Positions 53,900 to 62,521 of a DNA stretch of 64,000 nucleotides are shown piece after piece. The position numbers and the translations under genes are program-made. This stretch comes from Rhizobium terrae (lineage in GTDB: Bacteria > Pseudomonadota > Alphaproteobacteria > Rhizobiales > Rhizobiaceae), in the NCBI RefSeq assembly GCF_003425685.1, contig NZ_QJKM01000004.1, positions 1 to 64,000 on the forward strand. Direction: 5' to 3'. Positions within the stretch are counted from its first letter, which is position 1; the number at the start of each line of letters is the position of its first letter. The notes beneath the pieces are model-generated. The model did not search any database. It saw only the letters and a program-made list of their open reading frames with translations, and was not told where the DNA came from.

Positions 53900-54754
53900 T
53901 CACCCCTGCGAGGCGCGCAGGTCTTCCACGATCCTTGCGAAGAACCGCTTGACCAGCGGCAGCATGGTCTCGTCATTGTGGGCAACGTCCGGCACCACAT
54001 CGAAGGTCACGTCGATACCGTTGCGCTCGAAGCTTTCCTTGAGCGAGACGATACGATCGACGCGGGTGACGCCGGCGATATTGGCATCCTCCATCCACCA
54101 CCGGTCACCCGGCTTCACGGTAATTTCCCAGGTATTATGGTCCTTACCACCGATGATCATGTGAACCGGGATCTGCCGCATCGCTTCCACATTCAGCGGC
54201 TTGCCGAACACGTCATCGAAATTGCGCACGCCGACCCAGAAATCCCGCTCGAAATCAAGGAGCGTGACAGTGCCCGGCCCACCGATCGAGGCGGCGAGGA
54301 TCTGCTCCGGATGGAGGTACAGGAAGCGCTGGGTAAATTGTCCGCCGCCGGAAAAGCCGTACATCATCACCTTGTCGCCGGCAATGCGGTACCGTTCTTT
54401 CATCTCGGCAATCATGTCGATCATGACCGCGTCGTAATGCAGCTCGCCGTAGCGCAGCATCTTGTAGCTGTTGATGTCGCCCGGGCGGGCGATGCTGGCC
54501 GGGAACAGCGGACTGAGAATGATCACACCATTGGCGTCGGCAAAATCCGCGAAGGCGTCGCGATAACCTTCCATATGGCGTTCGGTGCCGTGCACGACGA
54601 CCAGCAGCGGATAGGTCTTGTCGGAGTCCTCATCATAGTCTTCCGGCACATAGGCACAATAGGGAAATCGCTGGTCGAAGCGCGAGGCATAAACGATGGT
54701 CGCGCCAAAATCATAAAATGTCAGCTTCTTTCCGTTACCGAGAATTTTGCGCAT
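53900..54754 (-). CDS. Alpha/beta hydrolase (esterase D / PHB-depolymerase-like)
   Basis: 284 aa from ATG 54754, eight bases after AGGGG; a GTG at 54760 is the other option. Core motifs: PLLVVVHGTERHMEGY (oxyanion region), nucleophile elbow GFSGGGQF with Ser135, IPVHMIIGGKDHNTWE with a likely acid, and a C-terminal His in VPDVAHNDET. No signal peptide. It probably hydrolyses an ester or amide of a small imported substrate. Divergent from NylB paralog 3 across sites G and H, and first in the unit with SBP-2. Confidence 0.85.
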   Translation of the reverse strand: MRKILGNGKKLTFYDFGATIVYASRFDQRFPYCAYVPEDYDEDSDKTYPLLVVVHGTERHMEGYRDAFADFADANGVIILSPLFPASIARPGDINSYKMLRYGELHYDAVMIDMIAEMKERYRIAGDKVMMYGFSGGGQFTQRFLYLHPEQILAASIGGPGTVTLLDFERDFWVGVRNFDDVFGKPLNVEAMRQIPVHMIIGGKDHNTWEITVKPGDRWWMEDANIAGVTRVDRIVSLKESFERNGIDVTFDVVPDVAHNDETMLPLVKRFFARIVEDLRASQG

Positions 54755-54791
54755 CCGCACACCCCTATTTAAGATTTTTTCAAACCATATA

Positions 54792-54810
54792 TCGCGATCT
54801 GCGATCGCAC
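54792..54810. promoter_or_regulatory. Regulon palindrome, site G
   Basis: TCGCGATCTGCGATCGCAC, 38 bp upstream of the esterase/SBP-2 unit on the minus strand. The close spacing to the start suggests overlap with the promoter core. Confidence 0.8.
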
Positions 54811-54956
54811 AATGTGAATTTTATAGCTGCCATCGGATTTATAAATTTCCGTAAAACAAAGCTAAATCATGGAATTATATGAGACCGACATGGAATTTTC
54901 TAAATTTCGGGGCGACCGAACCAAAAATATGGAGCGAGTTTCCTGGTCGGCATATT

Positions 54957-54975
54957 GTGCGATCGCAAATCGCAA
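54957..54975. promoter_or_regulatory. Regulon palindrome, site H (reverse orientation)
   Basis: GTGCGATCGCAAATCGCAA: spacer GCA, i.e. the motif read on the other strand, with one mismatch in the right core (AATC). It is 62 bp before NylB paralog 3. With site G it gives this divergent region two sites 165 bp apart. Confidence 0.78.
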
Positions 54976-55036
54976 TATAGCCTCAACATCAATTGCCGTA
55001 GCGCATATCAAAGATGGAAAGACAGAGAGGAAGAGC

Positions 55037-56176
55037 ATGGAGCCGTTCAGCCGTTCCGACATTATACTCGCCAATTGGCGGACCCGCCCGTATTCCTCCT
55101 GGAGTTTCCAGAACGCCTCCGAACTCGTCCCTTCAGCGGTCATCGCGGGGCGGCGGATCCTGGAAAAAGCGGTGGTCGATTTAGGTGCCCTGCAGTCGCT
55201 TCCGGTGGAAGGGATGGACGGGAAGCCCCGCGCGCTCGAAACCTTTCTCGAGGAAAGCGACAGCGATGCCTTCCTGGTGATGCGGAAAGGCGAGATCGTC
55301 GCGGAGTGGTATGCGGGCCACTGCAACCCCGCCAGGCCGCACATGGTCTTCTCGATCTCGAAATCGATCACGTCGCTGATCGCCGGAAATCTTGTTGCCG
55401 AAGGGCGCATCGCGCTTGCCGATGTCATCGCCGATATCCTGCCGGCCTCCAGGGGATCGGCCTATGGCGATGCCACATTCGAACAGCTGATCAACATGAG
55501 TGTGAGCCTTGATTTCGAAGAGAATTATCTCGATCGTACCGGCGCGTTCGACCGCTATCGCCGCGCCATGCTGTGGAACCCGGACAATCCAGTGGACCCG
55601 GCGCCCGACCTCAAGACCTTCCTGTGCACCATTCCCCGCGGACCCTATCCGCATGGCAGCCTTCATGCCTATCACTCGCCGAATACCGACGTTGCCGGCA
55701 TCCTGTTGGAGATCGTCTCCGGCCGCCGTTTCGGCGAGCTGCTGGAGACCCATCTTTGGCAGCCGCTTGGCGCTCTTGGCGATGTCCACCTCACGCTCGA
55801 CAAGGTCGGCAATCCCCGCGCCTCGGCCGGCTTGTCGATGACTGCCCGCGACCTCGCCCGCATCGGCGAAATGATGCGACAGGGCGGCGGCGGCATGGTG
55901 CCGGAAACATGGGTCGCCGACATCTGGGCAGGCGGCAATCGCGAAACCTGGGCTACCGGCTCACAAGCCTGGCTCCTTAACGGCGGCAGCTATCGTTACT
56001 ACTGGTATTGGACCGGTACAGGCGCCATCGCCGCGATCGGTATCCATGGGCAATGGCTGTGGATCGATCCGAAGACCGAAACCGTGATCGTCCGCCTCGC
56101 TTCCGAACCCGTGCCGGTCAACGACGATCTCGACCACGCCATCATCAAGATGCTCGCCGCCGTGTCGGCCGCCTGA
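55037..56176 (+). CDS. NylB-like serine hydrolase, paralog 3
   Basis: 379 aa. The start is set at ATG 55037: an open frame to 54869 would translate through operator H, and paralogs 2 and 4 begin at the equivalent point (SDIILANWRTRPYSSWSFQN). Ser106-x-x-Lys109 in VFSISKSITSL; Tyr motif HAYHSPNTDVAG nearly identical to NylB's YCSANTDV; GIHGQWLWIDPKTETVIV at the end. This is the paralog most similar to 6-aminohexanoate-dimer hydrolase over the catalytic motifs. It precedes the C45 amidohydrolase by 16 bp, same operon. Confidence 0.9.
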   Translation: MEPFSRSDIILANWRTRPYSSWSFQNASELVPSAVIAGRRILEKAVVDLGALQSLPVEGMDGKPRALETFLEESDSDAFLVMRKGEIVAEWYAGHCNPARPHMVFSISKSITSLIAGNLVAEGRIALADVIADILPASRGSAYGDATFEQLINMSVSLDFEENYLDRTGAFDRYRRAMLWNPDNPVDPAPDLKTFLCTIPRGPYPHGSLHAYHSPNTDVAGILLEIVSGRRFGELLETHLWQPLGALGDVHLTLDKVGNPRASAGLSMTARDLARIGEMMRQGGGGMVPETWVADIWAGGNRETWATGSQAWLLNGGSYRYYWYWTGTGAIAAIGIHGQWLWIDPKTETVIVRLASEPVPVNDDLDHAIIKMLAAVSAA

Positions 56177-56192
56177 CCCCGGAAAGAAAATC

Positions 56193-57314
56193 ATGACCGA
56201 AGCGACAGCCTTTCCCTTTATCGAGATCCACGGGTTGCCGATTGAACGTGGCCGCATGTATGGAGAACAGGCACGCGAGCGCGTCCACAAGTCCAGCGAG
56301 CTTTATCGCGAACAGCTCGGCAGGCTGGGCTATGGCCGGGAGAAGGTCGTCGGCCTCGTCGAAAACTTCCCGCCGGAAATTCTCGATTGGGCGCCGGAAC
56401 TGGTCGAAGAGATGCGCGGCATCGCGGAGGGGGCGGCACTGGATTTCACCTCCGTGTTTCTGATCAACGCCCGCACGGAGCTTCTGCAGCTCGCGCGGCG
56501 CGGCCTGTCGTTCAAGGATGAGGAAAAGGATGGCTGCACCGGTGTGGTGGTGATGCCGAAGGCAGCGCGCGACGGCAAGCTGATCCATGCGCAGAACTGG
56601 GACTGGCGTGCAGAATGCGCAGAGACTTCCGTCGTGGTGCGCGTTCTGCAGGAGGATGGACCGGATATCCTGATGTTCACCGAAGCTGGCGGGTTGATGC
56701 GCAGCGGCTTCAACTCGGCGGGAGTGACGATTACCGCCAACTACCTGGAATCGGATCGCGACTACAAGAAACTCGGCGTGCCACTGCCATTCATCCGCCG
56801 CAAGGCGTTGGCCTCGCAGCATTTTGCGCAGGCGATCAAGACGGTGGCGACGACGGTCAAGTCGGGGTCCAACAACATCATCCTCAGCAGCCACGAAGGT
56901 GTTGCCATCGACTTCGAATGCGCGCCCGACGAGACCTTCCCTCTCTATCCGCAGAACGACCTGATCGTGCATGCCAATCACTGGCAGAGCCCGGTGGCGC
57001 TGTCGAAGCTTAGGGAAACGGGATTGCCGAACGTGCCGGACAGCCTTTATCGCGACCTGCGCGTACGCGAAAAGCTGGAAGGCAGGATCGGCGCCCTCGG
57101 GGTAGAGGATGTCAAGGACGCGCTGTTCGATACGTTCGGCACCCCCTACGCCGTCTGCCGACCGGCAATCCGCAACGAGGTCGGCAATCTTTCCGCAACG
57201 GTGGCAATGATCGTCTGCCAGCCGGACAAAGGCATCATGGAAGTGGCGCCCCTGCCGGCTGCCAATCGCAATTTTACGCGTTACAAACTGCCCATGGATG
57301 CCGACAAGGCGTAA
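56193..57314 (+). CDS. C45-family Ntn amidohydrolase (acyl-CoA:6-APA acyltransferase / AAT-like)
   Basis: 373 aa. The expected self-processing nucleophile Cys115 lies in EEKDGCTGVVVMPKA, followed by the AAT hallmark LIHAQNWDWRAECAE. Further family sequence includes LMRSGFNSAGVTITANYLES and SSHEGVAIDFECAPDE. Mature enzymes of this family hydrolyse or exchange acyl groups on amines. Co-transcription with NylB paralog 3 suggests they attack different amide bonds of the same substrate. No signal peptide. Terminates in a convergent hairpin region. Confidence 0.88.
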   Translation: MTEATAFPFIEIHGLPIERGRMYGEQARERVHKSSELYREQLGRLGYGREKVVGLVENFPPEILDWAPELVEEMRGIAEGAALDFTSVFLINARTELLQLARRGLSFKDEEKDGCTGVVVMPKAARDGKLIHAQNWDWRAECAETSVVVRVLQEDGPDILMFTEAGGLMRSGFNSAGVTITANYLESDRDYKKLGVPLPFIRRKALASQHFAQAIKTVATTVKSGSNNIILSSHEGVAIDFECAPDETFPLYPQNDLIVHANHWQSPVALSKLRETGLPNVPDSLYRDLRVREKLEGRIGALGVEDVKDALFDTFGTPYAVCRPAIRNEVGNLSATVAMIVCQPDKGIMEVAPLPAANRNFTRYKLPMDADKA

Positions 57315-57340
57315 TCCGCCCCTGCCGGCAGGCCCGAGCG

Positions 57341-57372
57341 GCAAATAAAAATCGGCCGGAACGCCCCGGCCG
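57341..57372 (-). terminator. Rho-independent-type terminator of SBP-3
   Basis: CGGCCGG (57353-57359) pairs with CCGGCCG (57366-57372). On the minus strand the hairpin is followed by ATTTTTATTTG (57352-57342). It lies 38 bp past the SBP-3 stop. Confidence 0.75.
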
Positions 57373-57410
57373 GGCGGAGCGTTGCGGGATGGAATGATCC
57401 GCTCAACCCG

Positions 57411-58982
57411 TCACGACTTCTTCCACACGCCCCAGGCACGGGGTTTGTCGAGCGCCCAGGTGTCGTAACCGACGAGCTTCTCGGAAATCGCCTCGATGAC
57501 CGGGAAATAATAGAGGCCGAGGATCGGCACCTGTTGTGCCATCAGCTTGTGAAGATCCTGCAACGCAGCCTGCTTCTCCTTCAGGCCGACCGTATCGATC
57601 GCCTTCAGGTAAAGCTCCAGGGCCTTCGGATCGCCCCATTGATAATTCGGCGTCTTCGACTTGTCGCCGGTAAACATGCCGTAGATGACCAGTGGATCGG
57701 GCCGCGAGGAATAACCGAAGGACTGCATCTGGAATTTGCCGGTCATGAAATTGTCGAGTTGCGCCGACCAGTCCAGCACCTCGAGTTCGACATTGATGCC
57801 GGCGGCGGACAGCATCGCCTGGATGACGATGGCATTGTCGTACATGCCGATATAACGCTTGTTGGTCTGCAGCTTGATCGGCTGGCCCTTGTAACCGGCC
57901 TCCGCCAGCAATGCCTTCGTCCTTGCGGGATCGTATTTCGGCCATTGCAGAAAACTTTCGTTGAAATAGGCGCTGCTCTGCGGAACACCGGAGGGATTGA
58001 ACTCCGCCATGCCGGCCGTCTGGGCCGCGGCGATCTGCTGGAAATCGAGTGCATGGGCGATCGCCTGCCGCATCTTCACGTTCGACAGCAGCGGATCGAG
58101 ATTTTGCATCAGGATGGCGGTCATGGAGAGACCCGGGGATGATATGATCTTCGCTCCCTTCGACTTCAGGTCCTCCACGCGTGACGGCTGTATGGTGGAA
58201 ACGACATCCACCTGGCCGGCAAACAATGCGGTCTCCGCCGCAGTCTTGTCCGGCACGATGGTGAAGCGCGCCTCGTCGACATAAACGGTGCGGTCGCCGG
58301 CCTGGCCATTCTTCTCGCCCCCGGTGGCAAGGTAGCCGTCGTAACGGGCGAGCGAGATATATTGCTCTTTTTTCCACTCCCTGAGCCTGAAAGGCCCGCT
58401 GCCGATTGCCGAACCATCGATCCACTTGCCGTCGGCGCCGACGTTCTTCGGGCTGGCGACCCAGATGTTACAGACCGGATCAGCAAGCCGGACAAGGAAC
58501 AGCGTATTCGGCGCATTGAGTTTGAAGACGAGCGTGTCGGCATCCGGTGCCTCGACCGCTTCGACCTTCAATCCGCGCGAACCGTCGAAGGTCGGCACGC
58601 ATAGCCAGGGGGCATCGGTGCCGCGCGATGCCATGCGGCGTTCCCATAGCCATTTGAAATCGGCGGCCAGCACCTTGTCACCATTGTGGTAGGTAGTGCC
58701 TTTCTTGAAGGCGAATGTATAGATCTTGCCATCACCCGAAACATTCCAGCTTTCAGCCAGCATCGGGCCGACGGTCATGTCGGCGCGAAAGCCGACTAAT
58801 GGCTCGTAGATGTGGTTGAGGACCGTATCGGTGTTGCTGTCGGTGCGGCTGCCATCGAGGCTGCGGATATCGGCGGTCAGCACGATCCTGATCACGCCGC
58901 CTTTTTTGGGTTCGTTTGCCCGGACGCCACCGGAAAGCATCAGCGCAGCCAGTGCCATGGCCGAAATCAGGCCGATCTTCAT
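57411..58982 (-). CDS. ABC peptide-type substrate-binding protein (family 5), SBP-3
   Basis: 523 aa from ATG 58982, with GGAG eight bases upstream. Signal MKIGLISAMALAALMLSGGVRAN, then EPKKGGVIRIVLTADIRSLDGSR. The body is closest to SBP-1 (YTFAFKKGTTYHNGD; DTWALDKPRAWGVWKKS versus ESWALDKPRAWGVWKVK at the C-termini). It lies 145 bp after the LysR gene on the same strand, downstream of NylB paralog 4, so it may be read from site I. No permease adjacent. Confidence 0.9.
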   Translation of the reverse strand: MKIGLISAMALAALMLSGGVRANEPKKGGVIRIVLTADIRSLDGSRTDSNTDTVLNHIYEPLVGFRADMTVGPMLAESWNVSGDGKIYTFAFKKGTTYHNGDKVLAADFKWLWERRMASRGTDAPWLCVPTFDGSRGLKVEAVEAPDADTLVFKLNAPNTLFLVRLADPVCNIWVASPKNVGADGKWIDGSAIGSGPFRLREWKKEQYISLARYDGYLATGGEKNGQAGDRTVYVDEARFTIVPDKTAAETALFAGQVDVVSTIQPSRVEDLKSKGAKIISSPGLSMTAILMQNLDPLLSNVKMRQAIAHALDFQQIAAAQTAGMAEFNPSGVPQSSAYFNESFLQWPKYDPARTKALLAEAGYKGQPIKLQTNKRYIGMYDNAIVIQAMLSAAGINVELEVLDWSAQLDNFMTGKFQMQSFGYSSRPDPLVIYGMFTGDKSKTPNYQWGDPKALELYLKAIDTVGLKEKQAALQDLHKLMAQQVPILGLYYFPVIEAISEKLVGYDTWALDKPRAWGVWKKS

Positions 58983-59126
58983 GAGCTTCTCCAACTGTTC
59001 CCGCCGCATTATGTATTTGACGGGCAAGCCGTGCGGTCCGCGGCCAGATCACCCCTGAAACACAGTGTGCAGATGCGGCAGGCCGAGTTCAAATGAGAAA
59101 TCTTGCCTCACTGCCACAAGAAAAAT

Positions 59127-60053
59127 CTATGGAGAAACCTCAGTTCCGGCACGAAAGAACAAGTCCTCCTCATCCACCTCGGCAGCCACCTGTAAGGCGA
59201 TGCCGGCAACCGCCTTCACCAACGGATTTTCACTGAGATCGAGGTAGGAAAGATAGTGGCGGAAGATCGGGAAGGGCGGGTCCACGTCGAGGATGCGGAG
59301 AAGGCCCGACTCCAGGTGTTTGCGCAGGACCGCATGCGGCAGCGCCGTCGCGCCGAAGCCCTCGACGGCAAGATCGATCATCGTGATCAGGGCGTTGACG
59401 TTGGAGATCGAGGAGGCGCGCAGCCCCGCGTCTGAGAACTGTTTCATCAGCGCGCGGCAGGGCTCGCTGTCACGCGAGAAGGTCAGAAGCGGCCGGCCCG
59501 CAAGATCGGCCAGACTCAACCGGCCTTCCGGCAAGGAGAAATCCGGGCTTGCGGCCCATACGGATTCGAAGACGCCATATTCGCGGTTGATGATCCGGGC
59601 ATCCTCAATGGCGCCCATGCCGAGCGCCATATCGATGCGACGGTCGAGCAGCGCGCGGGCGTTGGCGGAACTGGTTTCGATCTGCAGGTCGATGACGATG
59701 CCCGGATATCGCTGCCTGACCCGGGCAATGATGCGCGACAACAGCGAATGTGCGACGACATCGTTGGTGCCCAGACTGACAGAGCCCTGGATCTGGCCCG
59801 GCTCGGTGATTGCCACCCGGAAGCTCGCAACCGCGCGCAGGATTTCCTCGGCCCTGGGGATTGCCTGCTGCCCTATCGAGGTCAGGACGACGCTGCGCGA
59901 ATCCCGATCGAACAGCGCCACGCCGAGTTCCTCCTCGAGCGTCGCTATGCGGTGGGAGACCGATGCCTGCGTCGCTCCCAGCCGGTCGGCGGCGGCACTG
60001 AAACTGCCCAGCCGCGCCACCCACAGGAACGTCTCGATAAATCTCAGATTCAA
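59127..60053 (-). CDS. LysR-family transcriptional regulator
   Basis: 308 aa from a TTG at 60053 (GGAGCGGCAGG just upstream). HTH at residues 1-60: LRFIETFLWVARLGSFSAAA, DRLGATQASVSHRIATLEEE. Effector domain ~90-295 (GSVSLGTNDVVAHSLLSRII, RRIDMALGMGAIED). It starts 37 bp after NylB paralog 4 and precedes SBP-3, all on the minus strand. It may therefore be a second, pathway-specific regulator inside the regulon rather than a divergent-pair LysR. Target unknown. Confidence 0.9.
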   Translation of the reverse strand: MNLRFIETFLWVARLGSFSAAADRLGATQASVSHRIATLEEELGVALFDRDSRSVVLTSIGQQAIPRAEEILRAVASFRVAITEPGQIQGSVSLGTNDVVAHSLLSRIIARVRQRYPGIVIDLQIETSSANARALLDRRIDMALGMGAIEDARIINREYGVFESVWAASPDFSLPEGRLSLADLAGRPLLTFSRDSEPCRALMKQFSDAGLRASSISNVNALITMIDLAVEGFGATALPHAVLRKHLESGLLRILDVDPPFPIFRHYLSYLDLSENPLVKAVAGIALQVAAEVDEEDLFFRAGTEVSP

Positions 60054-60090
60054 CCTGCCGCTCCCGGGACGTTTGCGGCAGTCCTGGGTG

Positions 60091-61236
60091 TCAGGCTGCC
60101 GACACTGCCTTCATCATCGCGATGACACATTGGTCGAACGCATCGTTGACGGGAACCTGCTCCGCCGACAAGCGAACAATGACGGTTTCGGAAGCGCGGT
60201 CAACCCATAACCACTGCCCGAAAATACCCATGGCCACGAGCGCTCCGGTTCCGGTCTCGTACCAATAGGTGCGGTAGCTCCCGCCGGGATAGATGTAGCT
60301 CTGGTCGCCCTGCGCCCATAACGCCCGGTCGCCGCCCTGCCAAAGCCGCGCGACGAAAGCATCGGGCACGAGCCCATCGCCTCCCTTGCGGACCAGATCG
60401 CCGAACCGTGCCAGATCCCGTGCCGTCACGGAAATACCACCCGAGGTCCGCGGGCTGCCGGCGCGGTCGACCGTGATGAAGCCATCGGTATGGGCACCCA
60501 TCGGCTGCCAGATCAGCATGCTGAGCAGGTCCGCATAACGCATGCCACCCGCAGCCTCCACGACGATGCCCGCCATGTCCGAATTCGGAGAGCGATAGGC
60601 ATGTTGCGTTCCATGCGGGTGGGCAGCCTTGCGAAGCGAGACCAGGAACTCGCGCAGCGTCGGTGCCGGTTTTTCCGGATGCTCCGGCTGCCAGAGCACG
60701 GCACGACGGTAGCGGTCGAAATCGCCGGTCTCGTCGAGATAGCTTTCCTCGAACACGACGCTGACCGTCATGTTGAAAAGGTCGCGCACCGTGACGTCAC
60801 CATAGGCGGAACCAACGGCATCCGGGACATAGGTGCCGACAAGGGCGGAAAAGTCGAGATTGCCCTGTGCTTCGAGAATGCCGGCGATCAGGCCAGTGAA
60901 GGACTTGGAAATCGAAAAGACCAGATGCGGCTGCGATGGGCCACACTCCTTGGCATACCATTCGGCGACGATCTCACCCTTCCTCATCACGACGAATGCA
61001 TCCGTACCGTTCTCGTCGAGGAACCTGTCGAGAGGCAGCTGCCGATCGTCGAAATTGCGGATATTCAGTTCCGCGAAGTGACCAAGATCGAGCGGCGCCT
61101 GCTCCGCCCGGCGGGTGCTGCGAATGACGGCGGAAGGCACCAGTTCGGACATGTTGCAGAAGGCCCAGGTCGAATAGGGCCGGTCGCGCCAGTTGGCGAG
61201 GTTGATATCCGACCGTCGGAACAATGTAGTATTCAT
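60091..61236 (-). CDS. NylB-like serine hydrolase, paralog 4
   Basis: 381 aa from ATG 61236 with AGAGGAGG upstream; an open frame to 61338 crosses operator I and is rejected. Ser108-x-x-Lys111 in VFSISKSFTG; HAYRSPNSDMAG; the late motif is GIFGQWLWVDRAS with Phe where paralogs 2 and 3 have His. Its N-terminus SDINLANWRDRPYSTWAFCN aligns with paralogs 2 and 3. Cytoplasmic amide/ester hydrolase by family. First in a minus-strand run with LysR and SBP-3. Confidence 0.9.
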   Translation of the reverse strand: MNTTLFRRSDINLANWRDRPYSTWAFCNMSELVPSAVIRSTRRAEQAPLDLGHFAELNIRNFDDRQLPLDRFLDENGTDAFVVMRKGEIVAEWYAKECGPSQPHLVFSISKSFTGLIAGILEAQGNLDFSALVGTYVPDAVGSAYGDVTVRDLFNMTVSVVFEESYLDETGDFDRYRRAVLWQPEHPEKPAPTLREFLVSLRKAAHPHGTQHAYRSPNSDMAGIVVEAAGGMRYADLLSMLIWQPMGAHTDGFITVDRAGSPRTSGGISVTARDLARFGDLVRKGGDGLVPDAFVARLWQGGDRALWAQGDQSYIYPGGSYRTYWYETGTGALVAMGIFGQWLWVDRASETVIVRLSAEQVPVNDAFDQCVIAMMKAVSAA

Positions 61237-61290
61237 GGCCTCCTCTTCACTGCTGGAAAAACATTGCCGTTGTCGATAACCATAATTAAA

Positions 61291-61309
61291 TTGCGATCGC
61301 AGATCGCGC
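61291..61309. promoter_or_regulatory. Regulon palindrome, site I (reverse orientation, divergent)
   Basis: TTGCGATCGCAGATCGCGC with spacer GCA, midway between NylB paralog 4 (55 bp) and the esterase (51 bp). The left arm TTGCGATC is perfect. Confidence 0.85.
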
Positions 61310-61359
61310 AAGTATGCGGGATTACAAGTATTTTTCATGGGCCACAGTGAGGAAAATCG

Positions 61360-62316
61360 ATGGTGGTGGACGCCGAAATTTCGCAGATGTTGCAGCGTCT
61401 GGCGGAAGAGAAGAATTCCGCACCCCGGCAGATGACACTTGACCAGTCACGCGAGATCTATCGCCAGCAGTATCTGTCCATGGGTCGCGCACCGGATCAG
61501 GACGTGGCAACGGAAACCGTCGATCTGCCTAGGACGACAGCCACCCTGACGTTGTATCGGCCGCCCGGCTTGACCGGACACGCACCGGTCGTCCTCTATC
61601 TGCACGGCGGCGGGTTCGTGCTGGGCGACCACCGCACTTATGCCGACCAGTCGGCCCGCATCGCCCTTGCATGTGGCGCGGTCATCGCTTTTCTCGATTA
61701 CCGGCTGGCGCCGGAGCACCCGTTTCCCGCTGCGCTGAACGATACGCTCGCGGCGGCGCGCTGGCTGACTGAAAACGGCGCGGCCCTGGGTTTCGATCCG
61801 GCGCGTCTGGTCATCATGGGCGACAGCGCCGGCGGCAATCTGGCGATTGCGGCATTACGGCACTTCAAGCCGGAAGCCCCTTTCTGCCGCGCCGTGTTGC
61901 TCTATCCGGTCACGGATCTGCGACCCTATCGGGGTCTCGCCCCCTACTCCGCCTCCGACGAAAGTTACGCCACCGGCTATTTTCTCGAGCGACCGGCGAT
62001 GGAGTATTTCTGCCGCGCATACCTGACTGATGCCGCATTGACGCTCGATCCGCGTGTATCGCCGTTGATTGCCGACGATCTCCACGGACTTCCACCAGTG
62101 GCGATCTATGGCGGCGAGATCGATCTTTTGCGCGATCAGGGCCGGCAGTTTGCCAACCGCCTGACCAAGGTCGGCGTGAACGTCCACCATACTTGCTTCG
62201 ACGGCCTGATCCATAACTTCATGCAGCATGCGGGTATATCGCGACGATCCAATGAAGCCTTCATGATCGTCTGCGAGGACCTTCGGCGTGAGTTGAGCTC
62301 TGGCACTCCAGGTTGA
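61360..62316 (+). CDS. Alpha/beta hydrolase of the hormone-sensitive-lipase family (acetylhydrolase-like)
   Basis: 318 aa, GAGGA seven bases before the ATG. HSL family signatures: oxyanion HGGGF at 82-86 (VVLYLHGGGFVLGD), FLDYRLAPEHPFPAAL, nucleophile Ser156 in MGDSAGGN, and a late DGLIHNFMQH containing the catalytic His. It hydrolyses short-chain esters, possibly of the same substrate family. Under site I, it marks the right edge of the regulon. Confidence 0.9.
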   Translation: MVVDAEISQMLQRLAEEKNSAPRQMTLDQSREIYRQQYLSMGRAPDQDVATETVDLPRTTATLTLYRPPGLTGHAPVVLYLHGGGFVLGDHRTYADQSARIALACGAVIAFLDYRLAPEHPFPAALNDTLAAARWLTENGAALGFDPARLVIMGDSAGGNLAIAALRHFKPEAPFCRAVLLYPVTDLRPYRGLAPYSASDESYATGYFLERPAMEYFCRAYLTDAALTLDPRVSPLIADDLHGLPPVAIYGGEIDLLRDQGRQFANRLTKVGVNVHHTCFDGLIHNFMQHAGISRRSNEAFMIVCEDLRRELSSGTPG

Positions 62317-62521
62317 TGTCGCTGTTTCAGCGTACTAGTCGGCTCGTTGCATGATTGAGGATCCGATGGATCGAGGTAGGCGGGATAGTAAAAGGGCAAA
62401 ATCGGTCGCAATCCCCGTATGGCAGCACCCAGAATTGTACAGAAGTGGCGATCTTGAGGGATACGAACCGACGACCCGCTCATTGTATCGGTCGAATCTA
62501 CACAAGCGACTGATCATGCAC

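Noticed and set aside
54869..55036. Longer start for NylB paralog 3
   Set aside because: It would translate through operator H, and the extra residues have no counterpart in the paralogs.
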